Positions 32,867 through 42,293 are shown, counted from the stretch's first letter. The stretch: 46,007 nucleotides of DNA from an uncultured Nitrosopumilaceae archaeon (GCA_937897875.1 CALCPD010000069.1:1-46007); one strand, 5' to 3'. Numbers and translations: made by a program. The notes: generated by a model from the sequence alone, not told the origin.

Positions 32867-33685
32867 CTATGTGCCAATTTGAATATCATCTGAGCAATAT
32901 TGCCTCAAGGTCTCAATGGCAGATAAAATAGCCAGTCTACTAGTTTTTGGGTTTTGGGAATCAGGGGTATTTTCAATAGTGAAAGTCATCTTTCCAGATT
33001 TTCCTATTGCCTCAATATGATGAGTATTTTTATCAGTGTCAGGATCAGCGATAATTTTTACAAGTGTTTTGTCACTTCCAATTCCAGATAAAGATACAAG
33101 TGCTGCTACATTGATGTTTGCAGGAAATAATAAGACAGCGTCACGAGCAGTACCCTCAAAAATTATTGTCGAAGAAGAAAGAGAATCTAAATTAATTTCA
33201 GAAGTTTCAAAAAACTTTGCACCTTTTAAGGAACGAGGATGTTTTGTTGTTGTAATAGATACAGATTCTAATTCATGTTTAATTGATTTTAATCCATCTA
33301 ACCCAGCAATTGCACCAGATGGAAGATAGATTGTTTTTTTGAAATGTTCACAAGCATCGTACAAAATATCATAAATGGATTCATCCAATAATGCACCAAC
33401 ACTCATAATCATAAAATCACGTTTATTTTGTAAAATGCTCAATCCATCATCTCTTACAGCATTTTGAGAAGCTGCCTCAACTACAATATTAACAGAATGA
33501 GAAGATAGTAAATGAGAATTTTCAACAATTTCAGGCTTATTATTTAATTTTGAAACAAGTGAAGTAGAGGCTTCTTTAGAATCATCATAAACATGAGTTA
33601 AGATTCCAGGTATCTTACCAGAATCAATTGCTAGTGCAATTTGTGTACCCATTACACCGCATCCCAATAAACCAATTTTTTTCAA
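32867..33685 (-). CDS. nadX: L-aspartate dehydrogenase (NAD biosynthesis)
   Basis: Oxidises aspartate to iminoaspartate using NAD(P), the alternative to NadB. The 272-aa protein has the Rossmann start KKIGLLGCGVMGTQIALAI, VVEAASQNAV, then GLDGLKSIKHELESVSITT and the C-terminal catalytic region with LFPANINVAALVSLSGIGSD and the HHIEA segment. Encoded 91 bp upstream of nadA on the same strand. Together with nadA and nadC it completes the route from aspartate. Confidence 0.94.
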   Translation of the reverse strand: MKKIGLLGCGVMGTQIALAIDSGKIPGILTHVYDDSKEASTSLVSKLNNKPEIVENSHLLSSHSVNIVVEAASQNAVRDDGLSILQNKRDFMIMSVGALLDESIYDILYDACEHFKKTIYLPSGAIAGLDGLKSIKHELESVSITTTKHPRSLKGAKFFETSEINLDSLSSSTIIFEGTARDAVLLFPANINVAALVSLSGIGSDKTLVKIIADPDTDKNTHHIEAIGKSGKMTFTIENTPDSQNPKTSRLAILSAIETLRQYCSDDIQIGT

Positions 33686-33753
33686 GTGATCAGAATAGAA
33701 AAGTTCTCTTAATTAATGATAGTTTAAAATAAAAATCAAAATAAACGATAGAA

Positions 33754-34704
33754 GTGATAATTAATAAAAAAATAGTTCTAGGAATAACATTTTTTTTGAT
33801 ATTTTCATTTATCATTCCAATTAATGCAAATATTGATTCTCCAAGAAAACAAATGGCAGAAGGTGTTTCAGTGCAAGATGTTATTTGTAGAGATGTGTTA
33901 GAGAAGGTCATTCGTACAAATGGAATGCCAGCATGCGTAAAACCAGAAACAATTGACAAAATGTTTGAAAGAGGGATTTTGCTCACTACAAAAGTAACAA
34001 AATCTAATGCAGAAATTACAACAGTTCCTGCATCCAGTATGTCCATAGTAAATTTCTATGTAACCGATAATGATTTGAATAAATCACATAGAGCCGTAGA
34101 AGTAGTATCCACTCAAGGACTTTTTGAATTCAAAGTTAATGGAATTCCCATTCAAGGGCCTGAAAAAATGATTGAAACAGGATATGATACAGGTCAATTT
34201 TATTTAAAATTAGAATTACCTGAAACAGTTAACGGTAAACAAATTAGTCAAGATGATATTGTTTTAATAAAATATTTAGATGAATCTAATTTGTCTGGAG
34301 TTCAAAGTGTACAAGTCAAATCAATTCCACTAACAAAAACATTTGCTGAAATTGAAACATCAGGGGGAGGTTCAAGAATTGGACATGAATTTATTTTAAG
34401 ATTGTACGAACCAGATGCAAATAGAGATTCCAGAGATGAAGATAAAATTTCAATTAGTCAATTAGAATTTAGAAGTGAGGGAGGAATTAAAACAACTCTT
34501 GCAAATCCAAAATTTGATGCTAACTCCAATTATTTGATTGAAACAGGACCTAACACAAACATCTTTGAAGTACAAATCAAAATCCCACGTCAAATTGACG
34601 ATAAAACTATCCACATTGGAGATTGGTATGAAATAAAATATATCGATAGAACCACCCCATCAAATTCAGATGAAAAAATAATTTTCAAAGGGAAGATTGG
34701 ATAA
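33754..34704 (+). CDS. Secreted protein of unknown function
   Basis: A 316-aa protein with a clear signal peptide (VLGITFFLIFSFIIPINA, cleavage near residue 26) and two similar beta-rich domains: FYVTDNDLNKSHRAVEVVST...ETGYDTGQFYLKLELP and FILRLYEPDANRDSRDED...ETGPNTNIFEVQIKIP. The repeated 'ETG-x(3)-FxV/L' and 'D-x-D/N' phrases suggest tandem Ig-like or calcium-binding folds of the sort seen in thaumarchaeal surface proteins. GTG start. No membrane anchor at the C terminus. Function unknown. Confidence 0.75.
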   Translation: MIINKKIVLGITFFLIFSFIIPINANIDSPRKQMAEGVSVQDVICRDVLEKVIRTNGMPACVKPETIDKMFERGILLTTKVTKSNAEITTVPASSMSIVNFYVTDNDLNKSHRAVEVVSTQGLFEFKVNGIPIQGPEKMIETGYDTGQFYLKLELPETVNGKQISQDDIVLIKYLDESNLSGVQSVQVKSIPLTKTFAEIETSGGGSRIGHEFILRLYEPDANRDSRDEDKISISQLEFRSEGGIKTTLANPKFDANSNYLIETGPNTNIFEVQIKIPRQIDDKTIHIGDWYEIKYIDRTTPSNSDEKIIFKGKIG

Positions 34705-34750
34705 AGTTGTTTTAATGGATCATCTTAGTCAAATATTGACATAACCTAAA

Positions 34751-34760
34751 GATTTTATTC
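34751..34760 (+). promoter_or_regulatory. TATA-like box of the nurA-herA-mre11-rad50 operon
   Basis: GATTTTATTC sits about 25 bp before the GTG start of nurA, the leaderless spacing. It is the only such box in the 75-bp gap and would drive the whole operon. Confidence 0.45.
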
Positions 34761-34779
34761 AAACACACCAACTATTGTT

Positions 34780-35616
34780 GTGCTCAATACAGTTTACAAA
34801 GATGCCATTATCAATAGAGAAAAAATGCTATCAATTCTAAAAGGTCCTAAATTTGAACAAATTTTACACAAGGCAAAAACAAATTGGAATGATTTCACGC
34901 CTACTAAAGAAAAAGTAATCACAGCAGGTATTGACAGTAGTTTCAACAACACTAAATTTCAAGGAATTGAATTATGGGCAACTACAGCAGTTTCAATAAA
35001 ATCTGATGGAGACATCCTTGTTGATCTTCATGATTCAGGTTTAGGATCAGATACGGATCTTTCAAGAATTGCAAGTAAAATGGAGATTGATGCATGTGAA
35101 AAAACAGTAGACGAAGTAGATTTAGTTTTAATGGATGGTTCATTGCATTCACAATTTATGACAAGGCAATCAGCACTAGATGCACAAGTTGTTAGAACAA
35201 TGAATAAAAAAAAGAATGTTATTTTTATTGCAAAAACATCAAACACAAAAAAACAATTTGAGAATTTAGGATCACTTGCAGGAGATATTTTTTATTATAA
35301 TCATGTAACAAACGGTCCAGGTTTTAGTGAAATATTTGTAGAAAGAAATTATGGTCCAGATAAAATAATTTCATCAACATTTGTAAGATTGAGTGATTCA
35401 ACTCCAATTATTAAATTAGAATTTTTAGGAGGAAAACATGATAATGATGAAGTGAAATCAATAATGAATAAACTGTTTAAAACTAGTGTGGGCGGATATC
35501 CATATGCACTAAAGCTTGCACACAATAACTGTAAAATATCAGACAAAGAACTTGGTAAAATGGTTAGTTTGTTAGGATTAAGTAATGAAATTGGTTCAAG
35601 GGAGGTGTTAGGTTGA
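34780..35616 (+). CDS. nurA: NurA 5'-3' nuclease
   Basis: Works with HerA to resect DNA ends after Mre11-Rad50. The 278-aa protein shows the NurA metal-site Asp in TAGIDSSFNNTKFQG, DLVLMDGSLHSQF and, near the end, YPYALKLAHNNCKI. GTG start at the leaderless distance from a TATA box. Its stop overlaps the herA start in TTGA. The enzyme forms a dimer that docks on the HerA hexamer. Confidence 0.92.
   Translation: MLNTVYKDAIINREKMLSILKGPKFEQILHKAKTNWNDFTPTKEKVITAGIDSSFNNTKFQGIELWATTAVSIKSDGDILVDLHDSGLGSDTDLSRIASKMEIDACEKTVDEVDLVLMDGSLHSQFMTRQSALDAQVVRTMNKKKNVIFIAKTSNTKKQFENLGSLAGDIFYYNHVTNGPGFSEIFVERNYGPDKIISSTFVRLSDSTPIIKLEFLGGKHDNDEVKSIMNKLFKTSVGGYPYALKLAHNNCKISDKELGKMVSLLGLSNEIGSREVLG
35601..35607 (+). 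promoter_or_regulatory. herA: Strong Shine-Dalgarno site before herA
   Basis: GGAGGTG lies 5 bp before the TTG start of herA, inside the end of nurA. It supports the TTG start and shows that internal operon genes here use leadered initiation, unlike first genes. Confidence 0.7.
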
Positions 35617-37145
35617 GTTTAGGTTTTGTTGTTGGAGAATCAAAACCGACATCAGTCACAGCAATTACATCACGATCATTGTCAGTTGGAGAATATATCA
35701 AAATCACCATTGATGAAGGGGAAATTTTAGGATTAGTTGAGAGATCATCAGTATCAAGTGCAGCATTTACAGATGTCAGAAATTTTCACGAAGCAGAAGA
35801 AAGTACAGAAATTGCAGATATCAATAAGAGAGATAAAACATTCACAGCACATATAGGAATCTTAGGATTTTTAGAGAATTTACGTAGAGGTCAGTCAATA
35901 ATTCCAGCAATTCCACCAATTCCAGGCACAGAAATTACACAACCAACTAATCAAGATTTAGAAGAAATTTTCAGTCCAAAAAAAGAGGGGTGGTTAAAAA
36001 TTGGTAATTTATTAAGAAATAAAAAAATTGAAGCTAAAATCAATCTAGACAGAATCGTTTCAAGACATCTAGGAATTTTAGCTATGACAGGAATGGGTAA
36101 AAGTAATCTAGTCTCATTAATCACAAAAAAAATATCAGAAGTAAAAGGAACAGTAATAATTTTTGATTATCACAACGATTACACAACACTAAACATTCCA
36201 AATGTGAATGTAATTGATGCAAAAATTAATCCAAGACTACTTGAAGCAGATCAATTTTCAGAAGTATTAGAAATTAGAGAAAATGCAGATGTGCAACAAC
36301 GAGTATTAAGAATGTCATTTACTCAAGAGGTAAAAGAAGCAGGAGAGTTTTGGAATAAATTAGAATACGAAGTAGATTTACTTGTAAATTCTGAAGACAA
36401 GAAATTAAAAGAAATCAGGACATCAGCATACAGAGTGCAAGACATCATTGAAGATGCACAAAGAAGATTCGACGATATTTTGGATCCAGAAATTGGGAAT
36501 CCAATGGACTACATTAAAGAAGGATGTACAAACATCATTAACATTTCAGAATTATCAGAAAAACAAGCAAATGTGGCAATGGGATTTTATTTGCAGCAAT
36601 TACTAAAAGATAGAAAAAATGCAACTATAGCAAAACATGGAAAATCAAAGAAACAAAAAGATTACAAATTCTTTGAACCAGTTTTCATAATTCTTGAAGA
36701 AGCACATGTATTCATACCAAAAGATCACGATACTGCAGCAAAGTATTGGGCTGCAAAAATTGCCAGAGAAGGAAGAAAATTTGGAGTAGGTTTAGGGATA
36801 GTTTCTCAAAGACCACGCAGTGTGGACTTGAATATACTCAGCCAGATGGGCTCATTTGCAATTATGAAAATCATTCAAGAAGATGATCAAAGACAAATAG
36901 CCTCAGCAACAGAGTCAACCAGTCGTGAATTGATATCACAATTGACGTCATTAAACGTAGGAGATGCAGTTCTTGTGGGTCAATGGACGAATTTACCATC
37001 AATGGTTCATGTGGAAGAAGTCAAAGAAAAGAAAATGGGAGCAGATCAAAGTGCAACTAAAGCTTGGATAAAGGCAGATAAAATGAAAAATGTCGGAGTA
37101 GAATCTACACAAGGATTAGTTCAAAAAGATTTGTTATTAGACTAA
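35613..37145 (+). CDS. herA: HerA DNA translocase/helicase
   Basis: A 510-aa hexameric, FtsK-like ATPase that moves along DNA in either direction and drives NurA. Seen: an N-terminal HAS-barrel (residues about 1-110), Walker A TGMGKS (159-164) in ILAMTGMGKSNLV, Walker B with Glu in VFIILEEAHVFIP, and arginine-finger-type segments SQRPRSVDLNILSQ and ATESTSRELISQL. TTG start backed by a Shine-Dalgarno site. Ends 1 bp into mre11. Confidence 0.96.
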   Translation: MSLGFVVGESKPTSVTAITSRSLSVGEYIKITIDEGEILGLVERSSVSSAAFTDVRNFHEAEESTEIADINKRDKTFTAHIGILGFLENLRRGQSIIPAIPPIPGTEITQPTNQDLEEIFSPKKEGWLKIGNLLRNKKIEAKINLDRIVSRHLGILAMTGMGKSNLVSLITKKISEVKGTVIIFDYHNDYTTLNIPNVNVIDAKINPRLLEADQFSEVLEIRENADVQQRVLRMSFTQEVKEAGEFWNKLEYEVDLLVNSEDKKLKEIRTSAYRVQDIIEDAQRRFDDILDPEIGNPMDYIKEGCTNIINISELSEKQANVAMGFYLQQLLKDRKNATIAKHGKSKKQKDYKFFEPVFIILEEAHVFIPKDHDTAAKYWAAKIAREGRKFGVGLGIVSQRPRSVDLNILSQMGSFAIMKIIQEDDQRQIASATESTSRELISQLTSLNVGDAVLVGQWTNLPSMVHVEEVKEKKMGADQSATKAWIKADKMKNVGVESTQGLVQKDLLLD

Positions 37146-38287
37146 TGTTATTTTCACATATTTCAGATACACATTTGGGATTAGTTCAATATGGTTCCAA
37201 TGAAAGGGAGCAAGATGTGTATGATGTTTTCAATCAAGCAATTGATAAATCAATTGAAGATAATGTAGATTTTGTAATTTTTGCAGGGGATATTTTTCAT
37301 ATGCCTAATCCAAATGGAACGGCAATAGTACAAATGGGAAATGCATTAAAAAGATTAAAAGAAAACAACATAGACTCATTTTTTATTTTAGGTGAACATG
37401 ATATCAGTAGAATTAGAACAACACCAATTCCATACATCTATCACAATTTAGGATTTTCAAAATACATAGGTAATGGCAACCCAATAGAATACAAAGGAAT
37501 AATGTTAGCAGGGTTAGACAAAATTAGAAAAACAGAAATGTCTCAATATGAAGAAGTACTTTCAAATCTAGATAAAAGTGTAGAAAAATTTTCAGGTCAT
37601 AAGATATTGGTATTACATCAAGGAATTACAGAATTCAACAAATTTGCAGGAGAGTTGCAGTCAACAGATTTACCAAAAAATTTTACATATTATGCAATGG
37701 GACATTTACATGATAAAGATATCAAACAATTCAATCATCTAAAAGGTCCAATTGCATATCCAGGTTCAATTGAATTAACAACTAGTGAAGGAATTAAGGA
37801 TATCAAAAAAGGTTTTTTTGAAGTAGATATTTCAGGAGATGAAGCAGTACCAAAATGGATTGAATTAGACACTAGACCTCAATTTTCATTTAATACAGAA
37901 TACAAAGAATTAGCAAAAACAATTGATCAAATCATAGAAAAAATCAGTAATCTTACAAAAAAGCCAATTATTGAAGTAAAAATACAAGGTGAAGAGATAG
38001 AAACAGACCAAATTCAGGCACAAATTGCCAGATTAAATGCATTATCACTAAGATGTTTTTGGAAAATTACTACAAAACAAATATCAGATTCATCAGTATT
38101 TCTAGATAGACCAAGTGTGATTGAAGATGAAATGTTTAGACTTTCAGCAAAAACATTAGATTCAGAAAAAGATGCAGATTTTGCAATTAAAGAACTCCTA
38201 CCAACACTGACAACGGATGGAATGAATGAAGCGTTAGAGATAATTTTGCACGATTATGAGAAATTCAAAAAAGAGGAAGAACAATGA
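37145..38287 (+). CDS. mre11: Mre11 double-strand-break nuclease
   Basis: A 380-aa metallophosphoesterase that processes DNA ends with Rad50. Motifs: HISDTHLG (I), VIFAGDIFHMP (II), ILGEHDISR (III; normally GNHD, here Asn replaced by Glu), VLHQGITEF (IV), YYAMGHLHDK (V) and AYPGSIELTT. The C-terminal part (residues about 270-380) holds the capping and Rad50-binding regions. Overlaps herA by 1 bp and rad50 by 4 bp. The GEHD form in motif III is a change at a conserved metal-site motif. Confidence 0.95.
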   Translation: MLFSHISDTHLGLVQYGSNEREQDVYDVFNQAIDKSIEDNVDFVIFAGDIFHMPNPNGTAIVQMGNALKRLKENNIDSFFILGEHDISRIRTTPIPYIYHNLGFSKYIGNGNPIEYKGIMLAGLDKIRKTEMSQYEEVLSNLDKSVEKFSGHKILVLHQGITEFNKFAGELQSTDLPKNFTYYAMGHLHDKDIKQFNHLKGPIAYPGSIELTTSEGIKDIKKGFFEVDISGDEAVPKWIELDTRPQFSFNTEYKELAKTIDQIIEKISNLTKKPIIEVKIQGEEIETDQIQAQIARLNALSLRCFWKITTKQISDSSVFLDRPSVIEDEMFRLSAKTLDSEKDADFAIKELLPTLTTDGMNEALEIILHDYEKFKKEEEQ

Positions 38288-40353
38288 TTACTTCAATTGA
38301 ATTAGGGGATTTTTTAGCACATTCAGAAACAAAATTAGAGTTTGAAAAAGGAGTAACAATTTTTGTAGGAGAAAATGGTGCAGGAAAATCAAGTATCATA
38401 GACGGAATTACATTTTCATTATTTGGACAACATACAAGAAAATCAAACAAAGGATTGATTAAAAGAGGTTCAAACCAAGGTTATTCAAAAATAGAATTTT
38501 CAATAAATGGTAAACAGTATGAAACAGTAAGAAAAATTGATAGTAAAGGGGGATTAGTTGCAACATTTTCTGAAATAACTAAGGAGGGCAGAGTAGAAAT
38601 TGCAGCAGGAGAAAGAAAACAATTTGGAGAATCAATGACAGAACAAGTAGAAAAAACAATAGGCATGGATTTTGAGAAATTAAAAATAGCATCAATTGTT
38701 CAACAAGGTGAATTAAATTCAATAATTAATGCAAAACCAAAAGAATTCAAAGAATTACTCAATGCCATAATTGGGATAGACAAATTAGATGTGGCATCTG
38801 AATCCATGAAAAAAGTTACAAAAGAATTTCGTGAAAAAATTAAAACAGATTTAGGATATGATGATACACATATTGAAATTTTAGAACGAGATCTTGAAAG
38901 ATCACAACAGGAAATAAAAGAAGCAGAACCTGAAAAAAATCAATTAGAATTAAAACAAAAGCAAATTCACGAAGAATTAAAAAAATTGCAGAAAGAATTA
39001 GAAATTGAAACACCAAAAATTGACAAAATCAAGCAATTAGAATTACGAAAAGATGAGCTATTAAGATATGTTAAAGAGACAATGAAAGAAATTCAGCAAA
39101 AAATTAGTGAAAATGAGCGTAAAATACGTGATTGTGAAGGGTGTTTTGATGAAATTAAACTAAAAGTTGATTTTGAGTCAAAAATCCAGAAAGTTGAAGA
39201 AGCAGTAGATGACACATTAAGAAAAATTCAAGAAATGAAAAGTCAAATTGCGTCTTTAAAAGAAAAACAAATTCTTGCATCAAAATTACAATTAAAAGAT
39301 AACAAATGTCCAGTATGTAATTCAATTGTAGAAAAATTAAATCCATTTTTTCAAGAAGAACATATCAAAGAAGAGATAATCAAATTACAAGAAAAAATCA
39401 AACTAAAAGAAAAAGAACGAGACATGTATACTCAAAAGAAAAAAGAGTTTTTGGAAAAAGTACAAAAAACAAGAGATGCAGAAGCAACTCTTAGAGCACA
39501 TTCAATAAACACAAAAGAAGAATTAATTAAAATTCAAAAAGAGACTCAGATTCAAAAAGTGAAATTACCAATGACTGATAATAGTGATTTAAAAGAAATG
39601 TCACAAATTGATGATCATTCGAAAGTAATTTTTGAGAATATTTTAAAATTAGAAGTGGATACAAAAGGATTCAGTGAAAAAGAATTTTTAAATCTTAAAA
39701 ATATAATCTCAGAAAAACAAAACAGTTTATCTCAAATGGATCAACAGATAGGAGGAATTTTAGAGAAGATAGATAAAGCCAAAAGACAAATAGAAATAAT
39801 TCAAAAAGTAATTTTAGAACTTAAAATAGTAAAAAAATATGTTTCAAAATTAGATAAAGTTCAAACAAATATTTTCAGCAGAGATGGTTCTGTTGCAACA
39901 AGCTTAAGATCATGGGCATTAAATTCAATTTCAGTTAAAGCTTCAGAATATCTATCATTGCTAAATACAAAAATTCAAAGAATTGCATTATCAGAAAAAG
40001 CTAGAGACGTATCAATTGCCTGTTATTCAAAAACAGAGGTTTTAGAATTAGAATCACTTAGTGGAGGGGAAAAAGTAAGCGTGGCATTAGCATTACGATT
40101 GGGAATGGCAAGTTTACTAGGCTCATCAAACCTAAATCTGATGATACTTGATGAACCAACAACACATCTTGATGCTGAGAGGAAGAAATCATTGGTTAGA
40201 GTATTATCTCAATTAACAGAAATTTCAAACTCACAAACACCAATGCAATTTTTAATCATCACTCACGATGCAGAAATTTTTGAAGATTCAAACGTTGAAC
40301 AGATTTACAAATTTGAATCAAAAGAAGAAGGAAGTAAAGTTATTGCACTTTAA
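38284..40353 (+). CDS. rad50: Rad50 SMC-like ATPase with zinc hook
   Basis: A 689-aa SMC-family protein. The Walker A GENGAGKSS (about 29-37), Q-loop VQQGELNSIINA, two coiled-coil arms meeting at the zinc hook KCPVCN (Cys342, Cys345), signature SLSGGEKVSVALALR near residue 590 and Walker B LMILDEPTTHLDAERK are all present. The hook lies midway, so both arms are complete, but the arms are shorter than in many archaeal Rad50s (about 850-900 aa). Starts 4 bp inside mre11; last gene of the operon. Confidence 0.96.
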   Translation: MITSIELGDFLAHSETKLEFEKGVTIFVGENGAGKSSIIDGITFSLFGQHTRKSNKGLIKRGSNQGYSKIEFSINGKQYETVRKIDSKGGLVATFSEITKEGRVEIAAGERKQFGESMTEQVEKTIGMDFEKLKIASIVQQGELNSIINAKPKEFKELLNAIIGIDKLDVASESMKKVTKEFREKIKTDLGYDDTHIEILERDLERSQQEIKEAEPEKNQLELKQKQIHEELKKLQKELEIETPKIDKIKQLELRKDELLRYVKETMKEIQQKISENERKIRDCEGCFDEIKLKVDFESKIQKVEEAVDDTLRKIQEMKSQIASLKEKQILASKLQLKDNKCPVCNSIVEKLNPFFQEEHIKEEIIKLQEKIKLKEKERDMYTQKKKEFLEKVQKTRDAEATLRAHSINTKEELIKIQKETQIQKVKLPMTDNSDLKEMSQIDDHSKVIFENILKLEVDTKGFSEKEFLNLKNIISEKQNSLSQMDQQIGGILEKIDKAKRQIEIIQKVILELKIVKKYVSKLDKVQTNIFSRDGSVATSLRSWALNSISVKASEYLSLLNTKIQRIALSEKARDVSIACYSKTEVLELESLSGGEKVSVALALRLGMASLLGSSNLNLMILDEPTTHLDAERKKSLVRVLSQLTEISNSQTPMQFLIITHDAEIFEDSNVEQIYKFESKEEGSKVIAL

Positions 40354-40885
40354 GAGATAATTCGACTTGATTTAACATAAATTTTAGAAATATAGATAAT
40401 GATTCCCCCTCATGTTTTGAATTCCATTCCTTTACTAGTTGATCATAAAACTTCCATTCAGATTCATCTTTTTGTAAATGAGGTACCATCATTTCTTTAA
40501 AGCCAGTAAGATCCCAATCAGTAGGGCACATGATATCACTCATTTGAGATAATTTACCATTTTTCATTTCAAATGGATATGATTTGCACACACCTGGTTT
40601 GAAATCATTTACTGTACATCTAAAAATATCATCAGTTTCTTCAAGAAATTTACATGCTCCATTTTTTTGTTTTAAAGCAAGATCGACTAAACCTTCTTCC
40701 ACTTTAATTCCAAGAGAATAATCTTTTGCACCAATTAATTCCAAAAAAGTTTCAGGTTTACATTTCAAACCATTTGAAAGTCGAAAAATATCATGGGCAT
40801 TAACAAAAATTGTATATTCCTTACAACAGTCCGTGTGACAATCAACACAAGGAAACTTTGGAAGTTTTTGAGTAGTAGATGACAT
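40340..40885 (-). CDS. YkgJ-family CxxCxxxCC cluster protein
   Basis: A 181-aa protein of the zinc/iron-chelating YkgJ type. Cysteines occur as CVDCHTDCC near residue 15 and later in GACKFLEE, FRCTVND and GVCKSYPFEM, the layout of the family. Role unknown; metal binding is likely. It overlaps the 3' end of convergent rad50 by 14 bp. Confidence 0.88.
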   Translation of the reverse strand: MSSTTQKLPKFPCVDCHTDCCKEYTIFVNAHDIFRLSNGLKCKPETFLELIGAKDYSLGIKVEEGLVDLALKQKNGACKFLEETDDIFRCTVNDFKPGVCKSYPFEMKNGKLSQMSDIMCPTDWDLTGFKEMMVPHLQKDESEWKFYDQLVKEWNSKHEGESLSIFLKFMLNQVELSLKVQ

Positions 40886-40924
40886 GAATTATAAAAATAA
40901 TTTTAAGTATTAAATGTGTAAAAA

Positions 40925-41734
40925 TTACTCTACAATAATTGTTCCTTGCATCCAAGTATGGAGTAAACAATAGTATGGTACTTCGCCAGAAGTTTCTGGA
41001 GTCCATTCAAAAGTATCATCTGCACTCATTATACCAGTATCAAATGTTCCACTTGGGGAAGGAGTGAATCCATCAACGGTACCGGCAGTAAATGAATGCA
41101 TGGCTGCAGTAGAATCAGAATTAATCATAGTTACTACATCGCCTACACTTACTGTAACGATACTAGGAGTGTAGCAGTCTAATGATGCTTGACAGTCCAT
41201 ACTCATTCCAGAATCATCTGCAGTTTTTATTTCAGTACTAGTTGCAGTTTGTGCAGAAACTACAGGAGTTAAGCTAAAAGCAGTTTCAATACCTTTAGGA
41301 CCATAAATGTCATCACCGTGTCCTAAACCTTGAACAATAACTTGAATATCAATTGAAGAGTCAGTTAACGTAGTACTTTCATGTACAGGATATTTTCCAG
41401 GGTGACGATGTGATGCAGGATCTGAAAGAATTGAATCAGAATTTTGAGTAGCAAAAATATCATAATTAACATGATCAACAATATTTCCATCATCATCTCT
41501 AAATTCAACTTCAAGAACTAAAGCATCACCTACATTGGTAGTACGTGGTAAAAGACTAGGATTAACTGAAAGTTGATTTAGATTGTCTTCAATTTGAGCA
41601 ATTTGAGTTTCAGGAATTATAACTTCACGAGATTCAGGTGTTTCATTTGGATCACTAATAATTAGAGATAAAGATATTGCAACTAAAATTCCAACAACTG
41701 TAATTACACCATATGTAAGATTCATTTCATCCAC
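40925..41734 (-). CDS. Membrane-anchored plastocyanin-like copper protein
   Basis: A 269-aa protein with an N-terminal anchor (LTYGVITVVGILVAISLSLI), a beta domain of unknown type (residues about 55-160) and a C-terminal cupredoxin domain. Type 1 copper ligands: His in AAMHSFTAG, then Cys, His and Met in YYCLLHTWMQG. Two further cysteines in MDCQASLDCYTP may form a disulfide. Probably an extracellular electron carrier of the ammonia-oxidising chain. It starts 8 bp inside the end of the HEAT-repeat gene, so both are made together. Confidence 0.9.
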   Translation of the reverse strand: MDEMNLTYGVITVVGILVAISLSLIISDPNETPESREVIIPETQIAQIEDNLNQLSVNPSLLPRTTNVGDALVLEVEFRDDDGNIVDHVNYDIFATQNSDSILSDPASHRHPGKYPVHESTTLTDSSIDIQVIVQGLGHGDDIYGPKGIETAFSLTPVVSAQTATSTEIKTADDSGMSMDCQASLDCYTPSIVTVSVGDVVTMINSDSTAAMHSFTAGTVDGFTPSPSGTFDTGIMSADDTFEWTPETSGEVPYYCLLHTWMQGTIIVE

Positions 41735-42215
41735 CTGTTAATTTAGCAAATTTTTCATTCTTACTTAAAGTTTCCATAAATTCAATATTAGATAAAGCAA
41801 CAACAGCAGATTCCACTACAGGTTCATCTGGATCGTTTAGTGCTTTTTGTAAAGCCTCTTTTGCATCTTTGTTTCCAACTACACCCAAAGCAATTGCAGC
41901 TTCGTGACGTACAAACATGCTAGGATCATTTAGAGTGGAATCAATAAGCGGAGGTATAGCAGCAGAATAAGACATTTGACCAAGTGAGAAAGCAGCTTCG
42001 TGACGAACTAGTTCATTATCATCATTTTTCAAAACTTTGGCAATATGTGGAATTTTATCCTCACCACCAAAATCTACTAAAATGCATGTAGCTCTAGTTC
42101 GAACTACATAATCAGAGTGATTCAAAAGAGAAACAAAGTAATCAACATCACTATTTTCATATTTTGATTCCATTTCTGCAAAAAGGGCCAATCGTTCATC
42201 AGTTACTGCTTGCAA
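41727..42215 (-). CDS. HEAT-repeat protein (PBS-lyase-like)
   Basis: A 162-aa protein built of four or five 30-residue HEAT-like repeats: YVVRTRATCILVDFG, LVRHEAAFSLGQMS, FVRHEAAIALGVVG and PVVESAVVALSNI. In other proteins such repeats bind partners or help insert cofactors. Translational coupling to the cupredoxin gene suggests a chaperone or docking role for it. Leaderless-type TATA (AATATAG on the minus strand, about 42238-42248). Confidence 0.88.
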   Translation of the reverse strand: MQAVTDERLALFAEMESKYENSDVDYFVSLLNHSDYVVRTRATCILVDFGGEDKIPHIAKVLKNDDNELVRHEAAFSLGQMSYSAAIPPLIDSTLNDPSMFVRHEAAIALGVVGNKDAKEALQKALNDPDEPVVESAVVALSNIEFMETLSKNEKFAKLTGG

Positions 42216-42284
42216 TTTACTGTAAAATTTTCTGTGTTCTATATTAGCCTACTTAAGAAAGAATTAGAAATTTTTAGAGGTATG

Positions 42285-42293
42285 TATTTATCG
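42285..42293 (+). promoter_or_regulatory. TATA box of the redoxin gene
   Basis: TATTTATCG lies about 26 bp before the ATG at 42315, the leaderless spacing; the divergent HEAT gene uses a separate box. Confidence 0.5.
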
